From: Stenopsyche tienmushanensis
Lineage: Eukaryota > Arthropoda > Insecta > Trichoptera > Stenopsychidae
Direction of reading: 5' to 3'
NCBI GenBank assembly: GCA_008973525.1
Contig: WACJ01000523.1
Location: 372,001-436,000 of the forward strand
Length of the DNA stretch: 64,000 nucleotides
Positions 10,501 through 21,918 of the stretch are shown here, piece after piece (within the stretch, counting starts at the first letter, position 1; every line of letters starts with the position of its first letter). The notes beneath the pieces were generated by a model. It ran no database searches and was not told the DNA's origin. It saw only the letters and a list, made by a program, of their open reading frames with translations. Both the position numbers and the translations under genes were made by a program.

Positions 10501-11120
10501 GCGAACGAATAAAAGATGTGCGAAGCGCATTGTCGACGAAAACAAATTTCCATCTTTCTCCTCTCGGAATTTATTACTAAATTTTTATGCATCCATTTGG
10601 TTTTTATTTCCTTTTCATGGAAATGCTCCTTGATGAATGTATTAAAATTTAAATCTGTTGTGAACGCGCATAAATACGTCCGCATCTTACGTTTATTAGG
10701 TATTTCTCGAGCGGGGTAGATATTATACATTCCCGACAAGATTATATCTACGGGGATTAAGGTTACACAACATGGCGACCTAAAGAAACCTTTAATTTGG
10801 ATACCTACTTAATAATAGCCGTACATTTTTAAATCCCTCTCAAGGATCGCTTTCAATCCATACTTATTTCATCGGAGAAACGTTCCATCTGTTGAAATAA
10901 ATCGCCCATGACATGTTTAGCATCCCGCATGGCACGTATTTATTTTCGAGCGTTCCCACGGAAATATAAACGACAAATAGATGACAATTGAAATTTAAAC
11001 GAATTCTCAATTCGAATATATTTTTATTAATATATCCAAAAAGAACTTATAAATCAGCTTAATATACAACTGAACCACATTAATTGACTTGGCAGCCATT
11101 GTATATATACAATATTCGTA
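10500..11120. other. Non-coding interval
   Basis: I see no gene or repeat match. Composition drifts from moderately balanced (10500-10760) to AT-rich. Confidence 0.35.
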
Positions 11121-11126
11121 TTTCAA

Positions 11127-11220
11127 CCCTTTGATGAGTATGCTCGCACTTGTGGAGTGCAGCGCTCCACAGTGCTTTATTTTCAATATTGAGATCCTAT
11201 TTGAGAAACTATTATGATTC
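11127..11220 (+). mobile_element. piggyBac-like MITE (family D) left end, decayed
   Basis: CCCTTTGATGAGTATGCTCG matches the left terminal repeat of the complete element at 28110-28337, and CACAGTGCTTTATTT follows as in that copy. The expected TTAA is TCAA here. The right end is missing, and a hAT fragment begins shortly after. Confidence 0.5.
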
Positions 11221-11247
11221 CCAAATGTATTGACTTCAAGCTTATTC

Positions 11248-11379
11248 CTTAGTTCTTAAACTCACGTAATCCGCGGACCCCCTCTTAAGCAAATATTTTT
11301 TCGCGGAACCCCCTCTTAAATTTATTTTTTCGAACCCCTTCCCAACATTTTACGCCGTTCTTGAAACATAATTTTTCGC
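11248..11379 (+). mobile_element. hAT MITE fragment (same family as 8059-8329)
   Basis: TTCTTAAACTCACGTAATCC, then GCGGACCCCCTCTT and two further CGCGGA/CGAACCCC repeats, match the left half of the 8059 copy. The element breaks off at about 11379, where family A sequence begins. This suggests that family A inserted into this hAT copy; the missing half is not found on the other side. Confidence 0.5.
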
Positions 11380-11962
11380 GTTGCGAGAGATGCGTTCCGC
11401 AAAAAATCGCACAAAAAGAAGCTATGACTTTCATAGATAAAGTGAAGATTTTAAAAACCGCATAACTTTGAAACAGCTATATAAAATATATCGAAAATTG
11501 CACAAAAAGTAATTTTAAAAAAATCAGGAAAACAATAAGGAAATTAAAAAATAACATTTTTGGTGACATCTTACATCATTGGTAAAATTTTAAGGTTATC
11601 TGAAACACGTTAAAACGCGTACTCGAGAGAAACGGCTTAAAAATTTCATTATGGGAGGACATTATGGGGTTCAAGTTTCCGCGTCACAAAAATAGCTATA
11701 ACTCCGTAAGTAGTTGGAATTTTGGATTTTTTTTGGATAATATATTTTTAAAAATCGAAACAATGGAAAAACTAAATCAATTTTTTCAAAAGTCTAAACC
11801 AGAATAAAGGGCGTGGCTGAAATTCTGGGATAGCAGATGCAATATGATTTACACAGTCCCAAATTTCGGTTAGAGTTGATGATTTATTTCCTATTTTATC
11901 CAAAACACCTCGATACTTACACTTTTAAAAAACCGCATAACCTCGAAAAAGAGTTTTGAATG
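11380..11962 (-). mobile_element. Family A MITE, inverted copy
   Basis: Reads as the reverse complement of the family: GATGCGTTCCGC, AAAAATCGCACAAAAAG, AAAACCGCATAACTTTGAAA, TATATAAAATATAT, and at the right AACCGCATAACCTCGAAAAA ending GTTTTGAATG before TA (11963-11964). The interior includes AAAATAGCTATAACTCCGTA, shared with 40290-40320 and 22200-22240. Non-coding. The left edge is decayed where it abuts the hAT fragment. Confidence 0.65.
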
Positions 11963-11983
11963 TACATATAAACTTAAACACTG

Positions 11984-12110
11984 GATGATGACGTTCTACG
12001 AGATGGAGATAAATTCGGGTATTTCCATTGATGGATTAGCTGAGAGACTTGTATCAATTCACTCAATTGTGTATCGACATTTTTTTTTAAATAAAATACT
12101 ATTTAAAAAA
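11984..12110 (+). pseudogene. Mariner-like transposase HTH relic
   Basis: The frame gives ISIDGLAERLVSIHSIVYRH, which fits the second helix-turn-helix of mariner/Tc1 transposases (IAERLGISKSTVYRHL-like). The DNA around TTCTACGA and TTCCATTGATGGATTAGCTG matches 56495-56560, where the same family keeps part of its catalytic region. Stops and truncation make this a dead fragment. Confidence 0.5.
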
Positions 12111-12139
12111 ATAGGAACTTTTAATGAGAGTTACTATTG

Positions 12140-12250
12140 CGTTCATCTTATTCTCCTGATACGCAGACCCGCATTCGAGCGCGGCAACTCTACGAACACG
12201 TGTGAGCGGGGTGTGGACTCCACCACGTTACAATGGTGTCAGAAGTGAAT
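12140..12250 (+). mobile_element. LTR 3' end followed by tRNA-Leu-type primer-binding site
   Basis: CACCACGTTACA (ending about 12232) is followed one base later by TGGTGTCAGAAGTG (12234-12247). TG...CA LTR ends next to a TGG primer-binding site are the standard arrangement of LTR retrotransposons. The site matches the 3' end of tRNA-Leu as I remember it for some Ty3/gypsy elements. In reverse complement, the same LTR end (CACCACGTAACA) and site occur at 31945-31975. The LTR's 5' end is not identified. Confidence 0.45.
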
Positions 12251-12399
12251 CCGTTCTGCTTTCGTGCTGTTATGTAGTCGAGCAGACGGACATGAGTGGA
12301 TGGGCATAGAATGGAAAGACTCTTGATAGGTCTGTCCACATGATGCATGCACAAGAAGTGATAGGTGTCGTTCATCCAGACACAATGTGTCCACAGCGC

Positions 12400-12510
12400 C
12401 ACATAAGAGTTAGTTGTTAAATTGACACATTGCGTCTAAAGAGAGACGGAAGATGTCGCTGTTAATCTGGTGAATTAAATCTACACAGATAGACAGCGCC
12501 ATTGCGTAGA
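12400..12510 (-). mobile_element. LTR-like fragment, inverted partner of 43545-43650
   Basis: In reverse complement, AGATTTAATTCACCAGATTA and GCGACATCTTCCGTCTCTCT align with 43555-43600. This would be the opening part of the LTR at 43525-43857, lying on the minus strand here. Confidence 0.4.
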
Positions 12511-12895
12511 CATGATACAGATAACAAAAACTTATTTATTTATTGACCTGAATTTATAGCTTGTAGATTTATATTATCCATTATAAAAATCATATCAAAT
12601 GGACTGTACACAAACATTTGATATAAGAATTTAAAATCATTCACTCTAAATGTAAAAGACAAATTATTTGGTTCCATTGCAATCCAGGTCAGGTAGTCAG
12701 TAGTTATGTTATTGTATTGTAACAGAGTTTATAAAGGACACCAATTAGGCTCCACAGGAAGCCTCCCAAATATCCGGACTGTCTATTAGTAATTAATCCA
12801 GAACCATCCCGGCTTAGCCACACATCCACAATTGTAGAAGTTTAACTAGCCTAGAATTACACGGATCATTCTATTAACGTGGGATGTCAGAGGAT

Positions 12896-13330
12896 TCACA
12901 AGTGAATTAATGAATTGGCCGCCCGCCGCGCGCCGACGACGGCGCCATCTCTTTTCGAACGTGCGAAATATGCCGAATCGATATGTTTTTGCAAAAGCCC
13001 TTTTCTAGCAATTTCATCATGCACCACTTGGAACATATTCAATAACATAATTGTCTTCTTCGCATGGTGTCGGCGTGCAGCCAAAAGTGGCAGAGCACCT
13101 GCTACCGGCCTGAAAACATGACCTGGCTTAGATGGAGGCTTTTAATAAAATTTAGTAGGCAGTCTATTTATATACATGGCAGCTCCAATTCTCCAGGCTG
13201 CAGACAAAGATACATCATCTTCAATAAAAAATGCTGCTCTGTTTTATGGCATCACTCAAAAATTCTACCCCAAAGCACCTGCTTTTACCGAATCGTCAAA
13301 ATGCTCACAACGAGCATCTTAATTGCGGAA
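12896..13330. pseudogene. Coding-like island; psq/pogo-type HTH fragment on the plus strand
   Basis: An ATG frame at 13176-13322 (48 codons) includes SSSIKNAALFYGI, which resembles the psq-type HTH of pogo-class DNA-binding proteins (pattern SIRKAAxxYGVPxSTL). On the minus strand an overlapping frame of about 80 codons (ending 12896) has well-mixed composition with MLLNMFQVVHDEIARKG. Only one of the two is likely to be real. Neither has an intact ATG-to-stop gene structure. I favour a pogo/psq transposon relic on the plus strand, but cannot exclude a host exon on the minus strand. Confidence 0.3.
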
Positions 13331-13762
13331 TAAATATTATTTTGAGGCGATTCATATATAATTTATTTGATGTGTTCTTTTGAAAATGCATAGTAAGTAT
13401 GGGCACATTAGTATAATTTGATTCCTAACGACTGGAGTAATTATGAAGACCGGTAAAAAAAAGGTTGACTGGCACAATCAGCATTTTTTGGAGGTCAAAA
13501 TCATTTTTCTCGGAATGATATTTTTTAATTTATTTCGGGACCTTGTTTATACACAGGCCATAGCCATACTTTTCGATCATTCTAAATCAGACCTCCCCGG
13601 GAGAATTCGTTTTGCGTCCCTTTTATTACACATATTTGAATAACATAATGAGATCCGCCTCCTTTATTTTTTTTGTCCGAATAAACATAGTTAACATTTT
13701 GATGAGAATTATTAACATTTAAAACAACGCGGTATATTTATGCACAACTTGATCTCGAAGGG

Positions 13763-13794
13763 TTAAACCTTTAAGCTTTAAGCTTCTTGCTTAA
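13763..13794. other. Two piggyBac-like ends facing away from a 32-bp spacer
   Basis: GATCTCGAAGGG is followed by TTAA (13763-13766). After 24 bp comes a second TTAA (13791-13794) followed by CCCTCGAACCGC. The two flanks are imperfect inverted repeats of each other with the TTAA on the inner side. This is the layout expected if two piggyBac-type elements abut. The far ends are not recognised. Confidence 0.35.
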
Positions 13795-14254
13795 CCCTCG
13801 AACCGCTTACGCAAATATTTATTTTTCCTTACCTGGAAAAAAAATTAAGAGGCAGAAAATCTCTTTTTCTCACCAATCTCTATAATGCCGTAAAATCTTA
13901 AAATTACATCCATCTGCGGGTGAAAATATTTTACATCGTATAATAAATTCGCGGCTCGATTCGAAACATTTCAGATTAATTGGTGGATAAATGAATAATT
14001 TCACGGTTCGATGAATAGCATTAGAATAATCAAATAGTATCGGTTCGTGGAAAAATGCACAATCTGAGATTTTTTTCAAAATATTTACAAATAGTATTTG
14101 TTCAAATACCGACATTTCAAACACAGACAGCTCGAATAAACATTGATTTTTATAATAAAATCGCAATGTGTGCATTTAATTTTATCGAATGGCATTGGAC
14201 TTATAACTTTCAACATGTGACAATAATAACCGTTAGAGGAATCGAATAGTAAAC

Positions 14255-14500
14255 CATTTTTTAATACTATATTTGGGACCCAAGAGACACACCTTGGTTT
14301 ATGAGAAAATGAATAATTACGCGTTGCGCAACAGAGGTTGCTACTTTTTGCCTTTTCAATGATGGGATCAAAAAGCTTCTTATCCAATGAAATAAACGTA
14401 TTTCAAATGAAGAGAGTTTGTATTTTTATACATCATTAATACATTGGTACAGTAAAATTCCGGGTTATATTTGAATCACTATCGTATTAGTAAAATCCAC
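14255..14500 (+). repeat. Dispersed repeat E, copy 1
   Basis: TTACGCGTTGCGCAACAGAG and then GGGATCAAAAAGCTTCTTAT and CAGTAAAATTCCGGGTTATA recur at 19295-19500. The first part also recurs in reverse complement at 17570-17620. Non-coding, unknown class. Confidence 0.5.
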
Positions 14501-14504
14501 TACA

Positions 14505-14560
14505 AGGTTAAACACTGATACCCTGACGCACAGAAATAACTCATATTCGAGCATAGCGAA
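14505..14560 (+). repeat. Short repeat shared with 46990-47035
   Basis: CTGACGCACAGAAATAACTC with flanking ATAC and a nearby TTAA is shared with the small piggyBac-like element at 46969-47080. It is probably a fragment of that family. Confidence 0.35.
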
Positions 14561-14756
14561 TAATTTATTCAATTAATCACCAGATTGCAATTGAAGACCA
14601 AAATTAATATGTAGTTTCAGATAAATTTAAATATGAAAATAATGGTTGTCTTGCATAAATATATTATAACCTCAAGACTCGCTTCTTTTTATAAAATAAT
14701 TAATTTGTGCACTTATGTGTAAAGACTCATCCATTTCGAATTCAAAACCAGATTAA

Positions 14757-15194
14757 CACTTTACAGTCCGGGCGTTCAACGCAAAACTACGCCCAAAGTT
14801 AGGGCGATTCCGCAGTAAATTTATGAAACTCTAATTCTTTCGTAAAATTGATATAATTCTTAATCCAGCCAATAGATTTAAACGAAATTTCATGGGTATC
14901 TATAGAAGAGTTTATTGCATCGATATATTTAAATATCATAATGATTTTTAACCTGAGATGCTTGTACCCGCGTAATTTGAACGTTTTATACGACATATTT
15001 GTAAAAATACAATTTGCTATATTTTGTCGAAGGATGATATTTAAATATATATTACACGATTAAAATATTTAAACATGTGTGTATTGCCATCCCTAAAAAT
15101 AAATTTAAATCTATATTAAATTCATACGATATTACGACAAGTTAAAGTTACACAATTTTCATCACGCGTAAACGCGGGTACGGATTATGAAGTG
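14757..15194 (+). mobile_element. piggyBac-type MITE, complete (438 bp)
   Basis: Flanked on both sides by TTAA (14753-14756 and 15195-15198), the piggyBac target duplication. The left end CACTTTACAGTCCGGGCG and the reverse complement of the right end, CACTTCATAATCCGTACCCG, are imperfect inverted repeats. The body is AT-rich and has no transposase. The copy at 147 and possibly the end at 63140 belong to the same or a related family. Confidence 0.8.
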
Positions 15195-15417
15195 TTAATT
15201 AGCAATGGTTCAGTCAGAAACTTCAAAAAAATCACCTAAGTTTGATACAATTATTTATTATAAACAAAGAATATCCATCTATATTTTACATAATACATTC
15301 ATTAAACCCGGCTTAACCACGTGATTTTTTCTCGGTGCTCAATGGGATGTGCGAGGAATAATCCACTTAAAATTATTCAAATCGAATGAAATGATTACAG
15401 CATAAATGTATCAATAG

Positions 15418-15640
15418 AAAAGGGTCATATTTCATCATGACAATGCACACCCTAAATATTCATCCGACATAACGCCTTTGAATTATCATATGTTTGGATC
15501 TTTAGAACATTCCATCAGAGATTTCGAAATGAAGATAAAATTCAGAGCAACATTCTTATTTTATTTGATTAATAAAACCACAGATTTCTGGGATCATTTC
15601 ATGATAGTCTCCATGGTCATCTTTCATAAGTCAGTATAAT
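15418..15640 (+). pseudogene. Mariner transposase relic (C-terminal catalytic region)
   Basis: Read through, the peptide starts HIFHHDNAHPKYS, matching the second catalytic Asp block of mariner transposases (HHDNARPH). It continues with DITPLNYHMFGSLEHS, the equivalent of YSPDLAPSDYHLFRSL, where the third catalytic Asp would sit in SD. Here that Asp is Asn in LNYH, so the enzyme would be dead. Farther on, DFWDHFM fits the C-terminal tail. Part of the spacing between the two Asp blocks is deleted. Confidence 0.65.
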
Positions 15641-15754
15641 TTCAGTATAATCATGCTCAACGCTATGTGTAAATATTTGATTCTGTCATGTTACGAGGTA
15701 GTACCAGAAGTCCACGACCTAAAAAAGAAAGCACTAAATTCTTCATATCGATAA

Positions 15755-16112
15755 AAACTGTTTCATATCGATATTCCCATTATTAGAGTCGAGGTGTAGT
15801 AAATACATCACCGGTAGAGAGAGGTTATATAACAATTTCAATAACATATATGTACTTTATATATGTGCATACATAGATTAGACAGTTACCTCCCCTATGC
15901 GTCACCTAAGCTCGCCAAATAGTAATTACGCCACTGTTTCCAAGCGTCTAGATTTCGGCGGAAATTCTCGATTTAGTAGCTTTCATCGTGCTGGTGAGGT
16001 GTACGATTTCTGTTAGATAAAAATTTCAATCCCGAATTTTTTTGGATTACGTTTATTAATCCCAGGATTCCGGGATATCCGGGATCCCAGGATTGGATTC
16101 CCTAGGTGTGGT
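15755..16112 (+). repeat. Repeat B, copy 1 (partial)
   Basis: Shares with the copies at 31363, 41322 and 50178: ATATCGATATTCCCATTATT, GTGTAGTAAATACATCACCG, CATATATGTACTTTATATAT and GAGGTGTACGATTTCTGTTA. It ends in a GC-rich run of CCCGGGAT-like words (GGATTCCGGGATATCCGGGA) and GATTGGATTCCCTA. The left part present in the other copies (CTGCTGAGACACGG) is missing. The LTR and primer site seen at 31945 are absent. Confidence 0.55.
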
Positions 16113-16194
16113 CACCTCATTTGATCAACAACTACGATGTTCGCTTTCCCAGAGTAGAATTTAGCTCGACTTTGATATTGGCTGGACTGAAATC

Positions 16195-16253
16195 TTTCTG
16201 TCTTTCTATCTACCATCTATACGTCAGGTCGGCTACTTATGGGATCACCCTCG
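16195..16253 (+). mobile_element. Mariner-like terminal repeat fragment
   Basis: CCATCTATACGTCAGGTCGG and CTACTTATGGGATCACCCTC match 8790-8830 and 49475-49502, the putative 3' terminal repeat of one mariner family. Confidence 0.4.
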
Positions 16254-16259
16254 AAACCA

Positions 16260-17560
16260 ATTATTAAACAGGGTTCATGCTATATTAGATAAAAACGAGC
16301 TAATTTGACACCTAAATAATGAAATATTTTGACAATATATATTGAAAATGACAGCTTAATCAGCATTATCACGCCACTTTACAATAACTCCACACAAGTC
16401 GCGTTTAAGTCCTGATTTTTATATACAGAAGTCTAGAACGAGACGCTTTAATATAACGAAACACGCAACATCGCAAATTAACTTCATGATATCTCACTTT
16501 TATTTTTGACAAATATGGAAATCGGACAAATAAATACCCGGGCCCGAAACTTAATTGCTCTTTGTAACGGAATATAATAGTTTTCTCAACAGTTTCTTTT
16601 TGTGGAGTGCTTCTGACGCTCGACGATTATTTTATGAATGGAAATGAAGATAAAAAAGAAATAAGATATGCATATAAAAACAAAATGAATAATTTGAGCG
16701 TCGATGCTCGATGCGAGCGTGCTTTGGGCCAAAAATGTAATTTTAGGTCTTAACACGTTCCCGAATCGGCTCTCTCTCGAGACCAATAAAAACATGTCCG
16801 TCGCCTAATAGTTGGATGAATTCAATTTGCCAAATGTCGATTTGAAACGCACACAATAGATATTCGCATCATATAATTCCATTGTGATACATTCTCCTCT
16901 TATGTCTCTAGATCTTCCCTTTCTTTCCTGTTTAATCTCCAGGAGAAGATAAATATATAAATCTTTTTTTTATTACATGTTAAAAAAAATCTATATGATC
17001 CCCCCAGACCATAATTTGGCAGCAGGTAAGAAAGAAATGTGATATATTGTCGTAGAGAAAAGGGGCATTCTTACGAGGTAAAAAAGGGCGAGTGGGAAAA
17101 AAAGACCTGGCCGCAAATAAACCAATTAGTTTGCCGCGGGGGGAATGAAAAAAAAAACAGGTCGAAAATGTTGCCTTTATAAAATATTTTCAACTTAATC
17201 TTTATGGGAACATTTTCATTTGTCAACAGGCATCGTTATGCCGGTTTCCCGTTGCGGGATACAAAACGAAATTGGACAATTATTGTGAAAATTGACCGAT
17301 CACACGTTCGTTGACAGGAAGTCCTTATTCGACAGAAAAGCCTCAAACTTACCACGAACCCGAGGAAAAAAAACAAATTTAAAAGACCTCCGGCTAAAAA
17401 ATAGAAATATCGGTCAGGGTTCAAGCGTTAAACGATGACTAATACAAAATCACCCCAATACGAAAATAACTTCCCTTAAAATATTTATCGTCAAATCGAA
17501 TGTCTACCCATAACGACGCCTGATGTCAGCATTTTATATATGAGTATTTGTTTTGTAATA
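16260..17560. other. Interval without genes; partly unique and GC-richer
   Basis: 16540-16800 and 16990-17440 are less AT-rich and show no repeat match. Minus-strand frames of 60-70 codons have no domain. The block is a candidate regulatory sequence only. Confidence 0.3.
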
Positions 17561-17622
17561 ATAGCACTCTCTGTTGCGCAACGCGTAATTATTCGTTTTC
17601 TCATAAACAAAGGCGCGAAATC
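17560..17622 (-). repeat. Dispersed repeat E, inverted fragment
   Basis: In reverse complement it reads TTATGAGAAAACGAATAATT followed by ACGCGTTGCGCAACAGAG, matching 14298-14340. It borders the R1 relic on the left. Another E copy in the opposite orientation borders it on the right (19285). Confidence 0.5.
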
Positions 17623-17689
17623 AAATGAAATTTTAAGGACACTTGAAGTGTACAGTTCGGTGATGCTATTCTAAATAAGACTCAAGTTG

Positions 17690-19150
17690 CAATCAAGGAA
17701 AGCAAGGTGAAATGCTAGGAAGAGATGTTTAACTCTGTCAATGTCGCCCGTGGGGGAAATCTTACAAAATTGTAAGGTGGAAACTTCGGGCCGCAAATGC
17801 TGACCAGTATCTGAACCAAAACAGAAAATCTGGAGTCTGATCTAAACCTCCTACTAGCGGTCTACAATACCTGCCTATTGGGAGAGGTCTTTCCAGCACC
17901 CTGGAAAGGCACAAGTTTGTTCTCATCCCCAAAGGAAGTATGACAACTCTTAGACCGTCACCATACAGACTGCTGTATATGGTGGATGGACTGGGGAAAC
18001 TGCTGGAGAGACTCCTTACAGTTTGGATTTCGCTCGGGTCGTTCTACCATCGATGTCATCAACTAACTCGTGAGAACGGTAAAGCAGGCGTGGCGAGGAA
18101 GCGTCAAGACTAGTAAAGAACGCATTTAATTCGGCAAGATTGCACTTGATTCCCAAGATCTTGAACGAAATTGACACTTCACCATACCTCGTTAGAATGG
18201 TGGAAGTGCAAAAAGCAAAGATGTGGCTTAAGGAAGCTGAACTGGAGCTCGCTGTTCAGAAGACCGAATCTCTATTCTTCATAAGACGCAGCATACTTGC
18301 ACCTCCTCTCCTGACACATACAGAAGAATATACTGAGAAGGTGGCATAAAAGGCAGCTAACATTGCAAAGGCTCTGACCAGGTTGATGCCTAATATCGGA
18401 GGCCTAAAAACAAATCGAAGGAGGCTTTATAACGAAGTTGTTTTTGTACGGTGCGCCAATATGGACTGATGTACTACAAGTTGAAAGGACCAGGCTTAAC
18501 ATGGCCAGGAATCAGAGCGGCTGCTTTATACCGTACAGTGTAGGAAGACGCTATCCTGGTACTGACTGCCATACCGCTAATATATTTGCTCACCCAAGAG
18601 AGATAGGCAGCCCAAAAAGGAGCAGCGAATACGGTTACTAGGAAAACCACCATGGGGATGTGGTAGTCCCAATGGCTTTAAGAAAAGACGTTGGACACAT
18701 GAGCTAATATCAAAATTGGAAACGTGAATGGCTAAATGTGTTACCATCGGATCCAGATCCTTACTGGGCATGGTTGCTTCAGTAGCTACGTCATTCTGTT
18801 TGTCCAGTATGAAGTGTTGAAAGGGATACTTTCTGCCAGGGGCTGGGAGCAAATACGCTCTCGCCTAATAATACAACTCCTTCAATGCTCAAGGATGCTA
18901 CGGCATAGAATTCGTGGTGCAAATACACAAATTGCGTTATGCAGCAGAAGGAGAATGCCGAACGTAAGAAGAGAAGACGACCTGATTGAAACATCCCCCA
19001 TCGATCCTATGTGCTGGGTTAACATAACGGAAGAGCCCAGAAGGGACACATCCCTGCCATCCTAGTGCAATACCTAATTAGTAGCCAAATGGCAGTAGAA
19101 GAGGAGAAGGGTTTTAGTGGGTAAAAATCTCATACTACTACCAGAATGGT
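17690..19150 (+). pseudogene. R1-clade non-LTR retrotransposon relic (reverse transcriptase)
   Basis: Joining frames by eye, the order is that of R1-type ORF2: NPWGEPYKIVRWKL (before the RT domain), FVLIPKG and SPYRLLYMVDGLGKLLERLL (RT fingers), QFGFRSGRSTIDVIN, then after a deletion of the palm with the YADD box, ELELAVQKTESL, FLYGAPIWTDVLQ, EDAILVLTAI, and the C-terminal SGHGCF-like block as LTGHGCFSSYV. It closes with the 3' end word GGTTTTAGTGGGTA at about 19115. Many stops and frameshifts. R1 elements reverse-transcribe their RNA at a nick. This copy is inactive and lies in ordinary DNA, not rDNA. Confidence 0.8.
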
Positions 19151-19284
19151 GGTGTCTTTAGAAGATTCTAGAGTCGTGATGGCTATCATATGCTGGGACT
19201 TGAAAGTTATTTTATTGATGATTTTCTTACAGAGATGATTTTGATTGATTTTCTTCTAGATGACGCTGAGGCTGCTTAAATGAA

Positions 19285-19500
19285 ATATTTCTTAAATTAC
19301 ACGTTGCGCAACAGAGGATGCTACTTCTCGCATTTTTTCTTCGGTGACGGAATCAAGAAGCTTCCTATCCGATACAAATAAATGTATTTCTAATGAAAGG
19401 AACTATGCAGAAAAATAATTTGCTCCATTTATATTTCTAAACATCACTAATACACTTGAACAGCAAAATTCCGGACTATATTTGAATCCCCTCGTATTTT
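19285..19500 (+). repeat. Dispersed repeat E, copy 3
   Basis: ACACGTTGCGCAACAGAGGA, CAAGAAGCTTCCTATCC and GCAAAATTCCGGACTATATT match copy 1 at 14320-14480. Confidence 0.5.
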
Positions 19501-19519
19501 ATTATTATCGCGAATTAAA

Positions 19520-20480
19520 CCAGTATTTCTCAACACACTATTTACTCTGCTGACCGACATAAATTGCATTTGCATATTAGTACAAACCAGTGACACTTTG
19601 GATTATGTAAAACGGAGGAAATGTCCAAACAACATTTTGCAAAACAAGGAAGAACCCTTCTATCCAATTGAAATCGTAATAAATCATATTATATATATAT
19701 TTTTTTAATTCTCTCTGAAGAATCTCCATATTGAAAATATCATTAGCATTAGTAAAAAAATCACTCGTTTGTGTCAACGAATGATATAATAGATAGAACA
19801 AAAAAAAACTCACATATAAGCTGTCTCAGAATGAAATGCTTCGCAGAATTTATCCCAGCCGTTCAATCATAATTTTTTTAATTATTGTGATTGAGAGTGT
19901 GTATTTTAATATTTGTTTTGTAAATTAACACATTCGATTAAGACCGCTACAAGTCAGCATCCTCCCAAACAGGTATTCTTATGATTATTTTGTTGCATAA
20001 TTTGCTACATATTTCACGGTCAATTAGTCTGTGGTGTGCAAAAAAATGCAAAAAATTAAGTGCTATTTAAAGCACTTCCACTTTCGATTTATGGATTTTA
20101 AATATTATCTATGTTAAAATTATTTTTAACCAGTTCAAGTATTAAAATATATTGAGATGTGGGCCAAAAAAGCTTTACTTTAAAATGTTTTCTACAATCA
20201 ACTACGCCAGTCAAGTAAATATGGTCCAAAAATCTTCATTAAAATTAGAGGTTCGGTTGTAAATCTTATTTGGTATTTATGTTCTAATAAATACCTTTAG
20301 GTATTGTTGTCAATTTCTTTTATTGCGTTCAAAAACTGCTACAAAACGTCATAAATTTCGACGAAAAAAGAGACAAAATGCATTCAAATTGAGATAAAAG
20401 CTCCATGGCGTAATTTGCAATGTTGAGGCAATAAATTATATTACACTAGCTTAAATTTGCTTAAAATCCAGAAGGGTTGT
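19520..20480. other. AT-rich interval without recognisable genes
   Basis: No coding character and no repeat match that I could see. Confidence 0.4.
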
Positions 20481-21720
20481 ATTTCGCAGAAACTGCATCA
20501 GATATAATATAAGCGGGAGAGTGCTTGAATTATTTGAGAGGGATCTCGTCGCTCCGGAGGGATTCCGGCTCTTCACAATCGGGATACTGTTTGGGCTGTA
20601 ACTGCATAGACAAATGCGGGTTATATCATTCGTTAAAGCACACGGTCAGGATCTTCACGCCTCTTCCCAGATATTTACAAAAAAAATCCCTCGAATCTTG
20701 TTTACGGAGGCTTCCTGCCGGTCCAGAAACGAGTTTCGGAATCGATCGCCGATAACGTTTCGGGTCGAGCGCTGCGATGAGTTGCAAATCATAAAACGGC
20801 ACGTCGGTCCATCCAGCCTCTCCCGGCTAATGCGAGATAAAAAAAACTCATCCCGAAATGCATTCTCCGTCATAAAAGCATGTCGGGATCGATAAATTCT
20901 GTTTACTCAAGACATTTCAAGTTAAACATGCGCCCAACAGTTGCAGTGTCGATCGTTCAAAGTGATCGACTGTTTGTAATCAAGCAATCGAATTGCATTA
21001 AGTCCACCAAAACAATATTCCAGGGTGGGTGGTCAGGAATGTCTTCGGCTTCGTCTGCTGGTCACCGAATTGTTTTGGTAAAAAGCGGATAAGTACGACG
21101 ATATCTCTGCGCCCGTCACGATCCTGGAATGCAGCTTAAGCTCAAACAAAAAAAAATATCGTCCTTTGAATTATGAACAATGAGCCCGGCGGACCCTACA
21201 TTATTGCAAAACCATTGAAGAATTCTAAGCTCACCGCTTTCTAGCTTAATTTCGTGATTCGAAGATGAGGTCGAAACCTCCTTCAAAACGATACGCTGTT
21301 ACATAGCCACCATATACATAACTAGTTTTTTAATGGCCACTAACTTCTCGGGCCGCGTTTCTTCCGAGTCGTTTCATTTCACCCGATGTACTCTAAAAAG
21401 AAGCGAAGAAAGTTCAAGCATACGCGTCTTCGATTTTATTATTCTTTTAAATATTTGTACAGCGAGATGCTTCAATCCCGTACAATGCAACAAAGAAGCC
21501 CCAACAAAAAAGATTATATAATACGTGCCGTGAATGACCGTCTCCGCTGACATAACATCCAGTTTCTTCTTCAACAAGTACTTTTTTAAATCACAACAAC
21601 AAAAAATCCTCGACCATGATATCCATGAGTAGTGCATCGACGCTAATGCACCCTCGGACGGATCGAGATTGCATGCTGGGGGGTGACATTGTTTCTAATG
21701 CCCTGGGCGCCGAAAATCCT
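20480..21720. other. Unique GC-richer island, candidate regulatory DNA
   Basis: Balanced composition over about 1.2 kb, flanked by AT-rich DNA and a family A element. It holds CATAAA words (for example ATCATAAAACGG and GTCATAAAAGC) and several open frames of 60-93 codons, on both strands and mutually overlapping, none with a recognised domain or a splice frame. I read it as non-coding. Confidence 0.35.
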
Positions 21721-21918
21721 CATCGCACTTATATATGGCCAAATCGTTGTCTAATACTGTGCGAAAAAAATACATTTCATAGTTAATTTTAAAAGATAAT
21801 TATCTAATCCAAATGTTCTCAGAAGTGATCGTCCCCTAGCAACGATCATCTGCATCATAACAGACCAAATATGAAATATAGATTTGCAAGATAATAAATA
21901 AACTTCCTAATCCAAATA

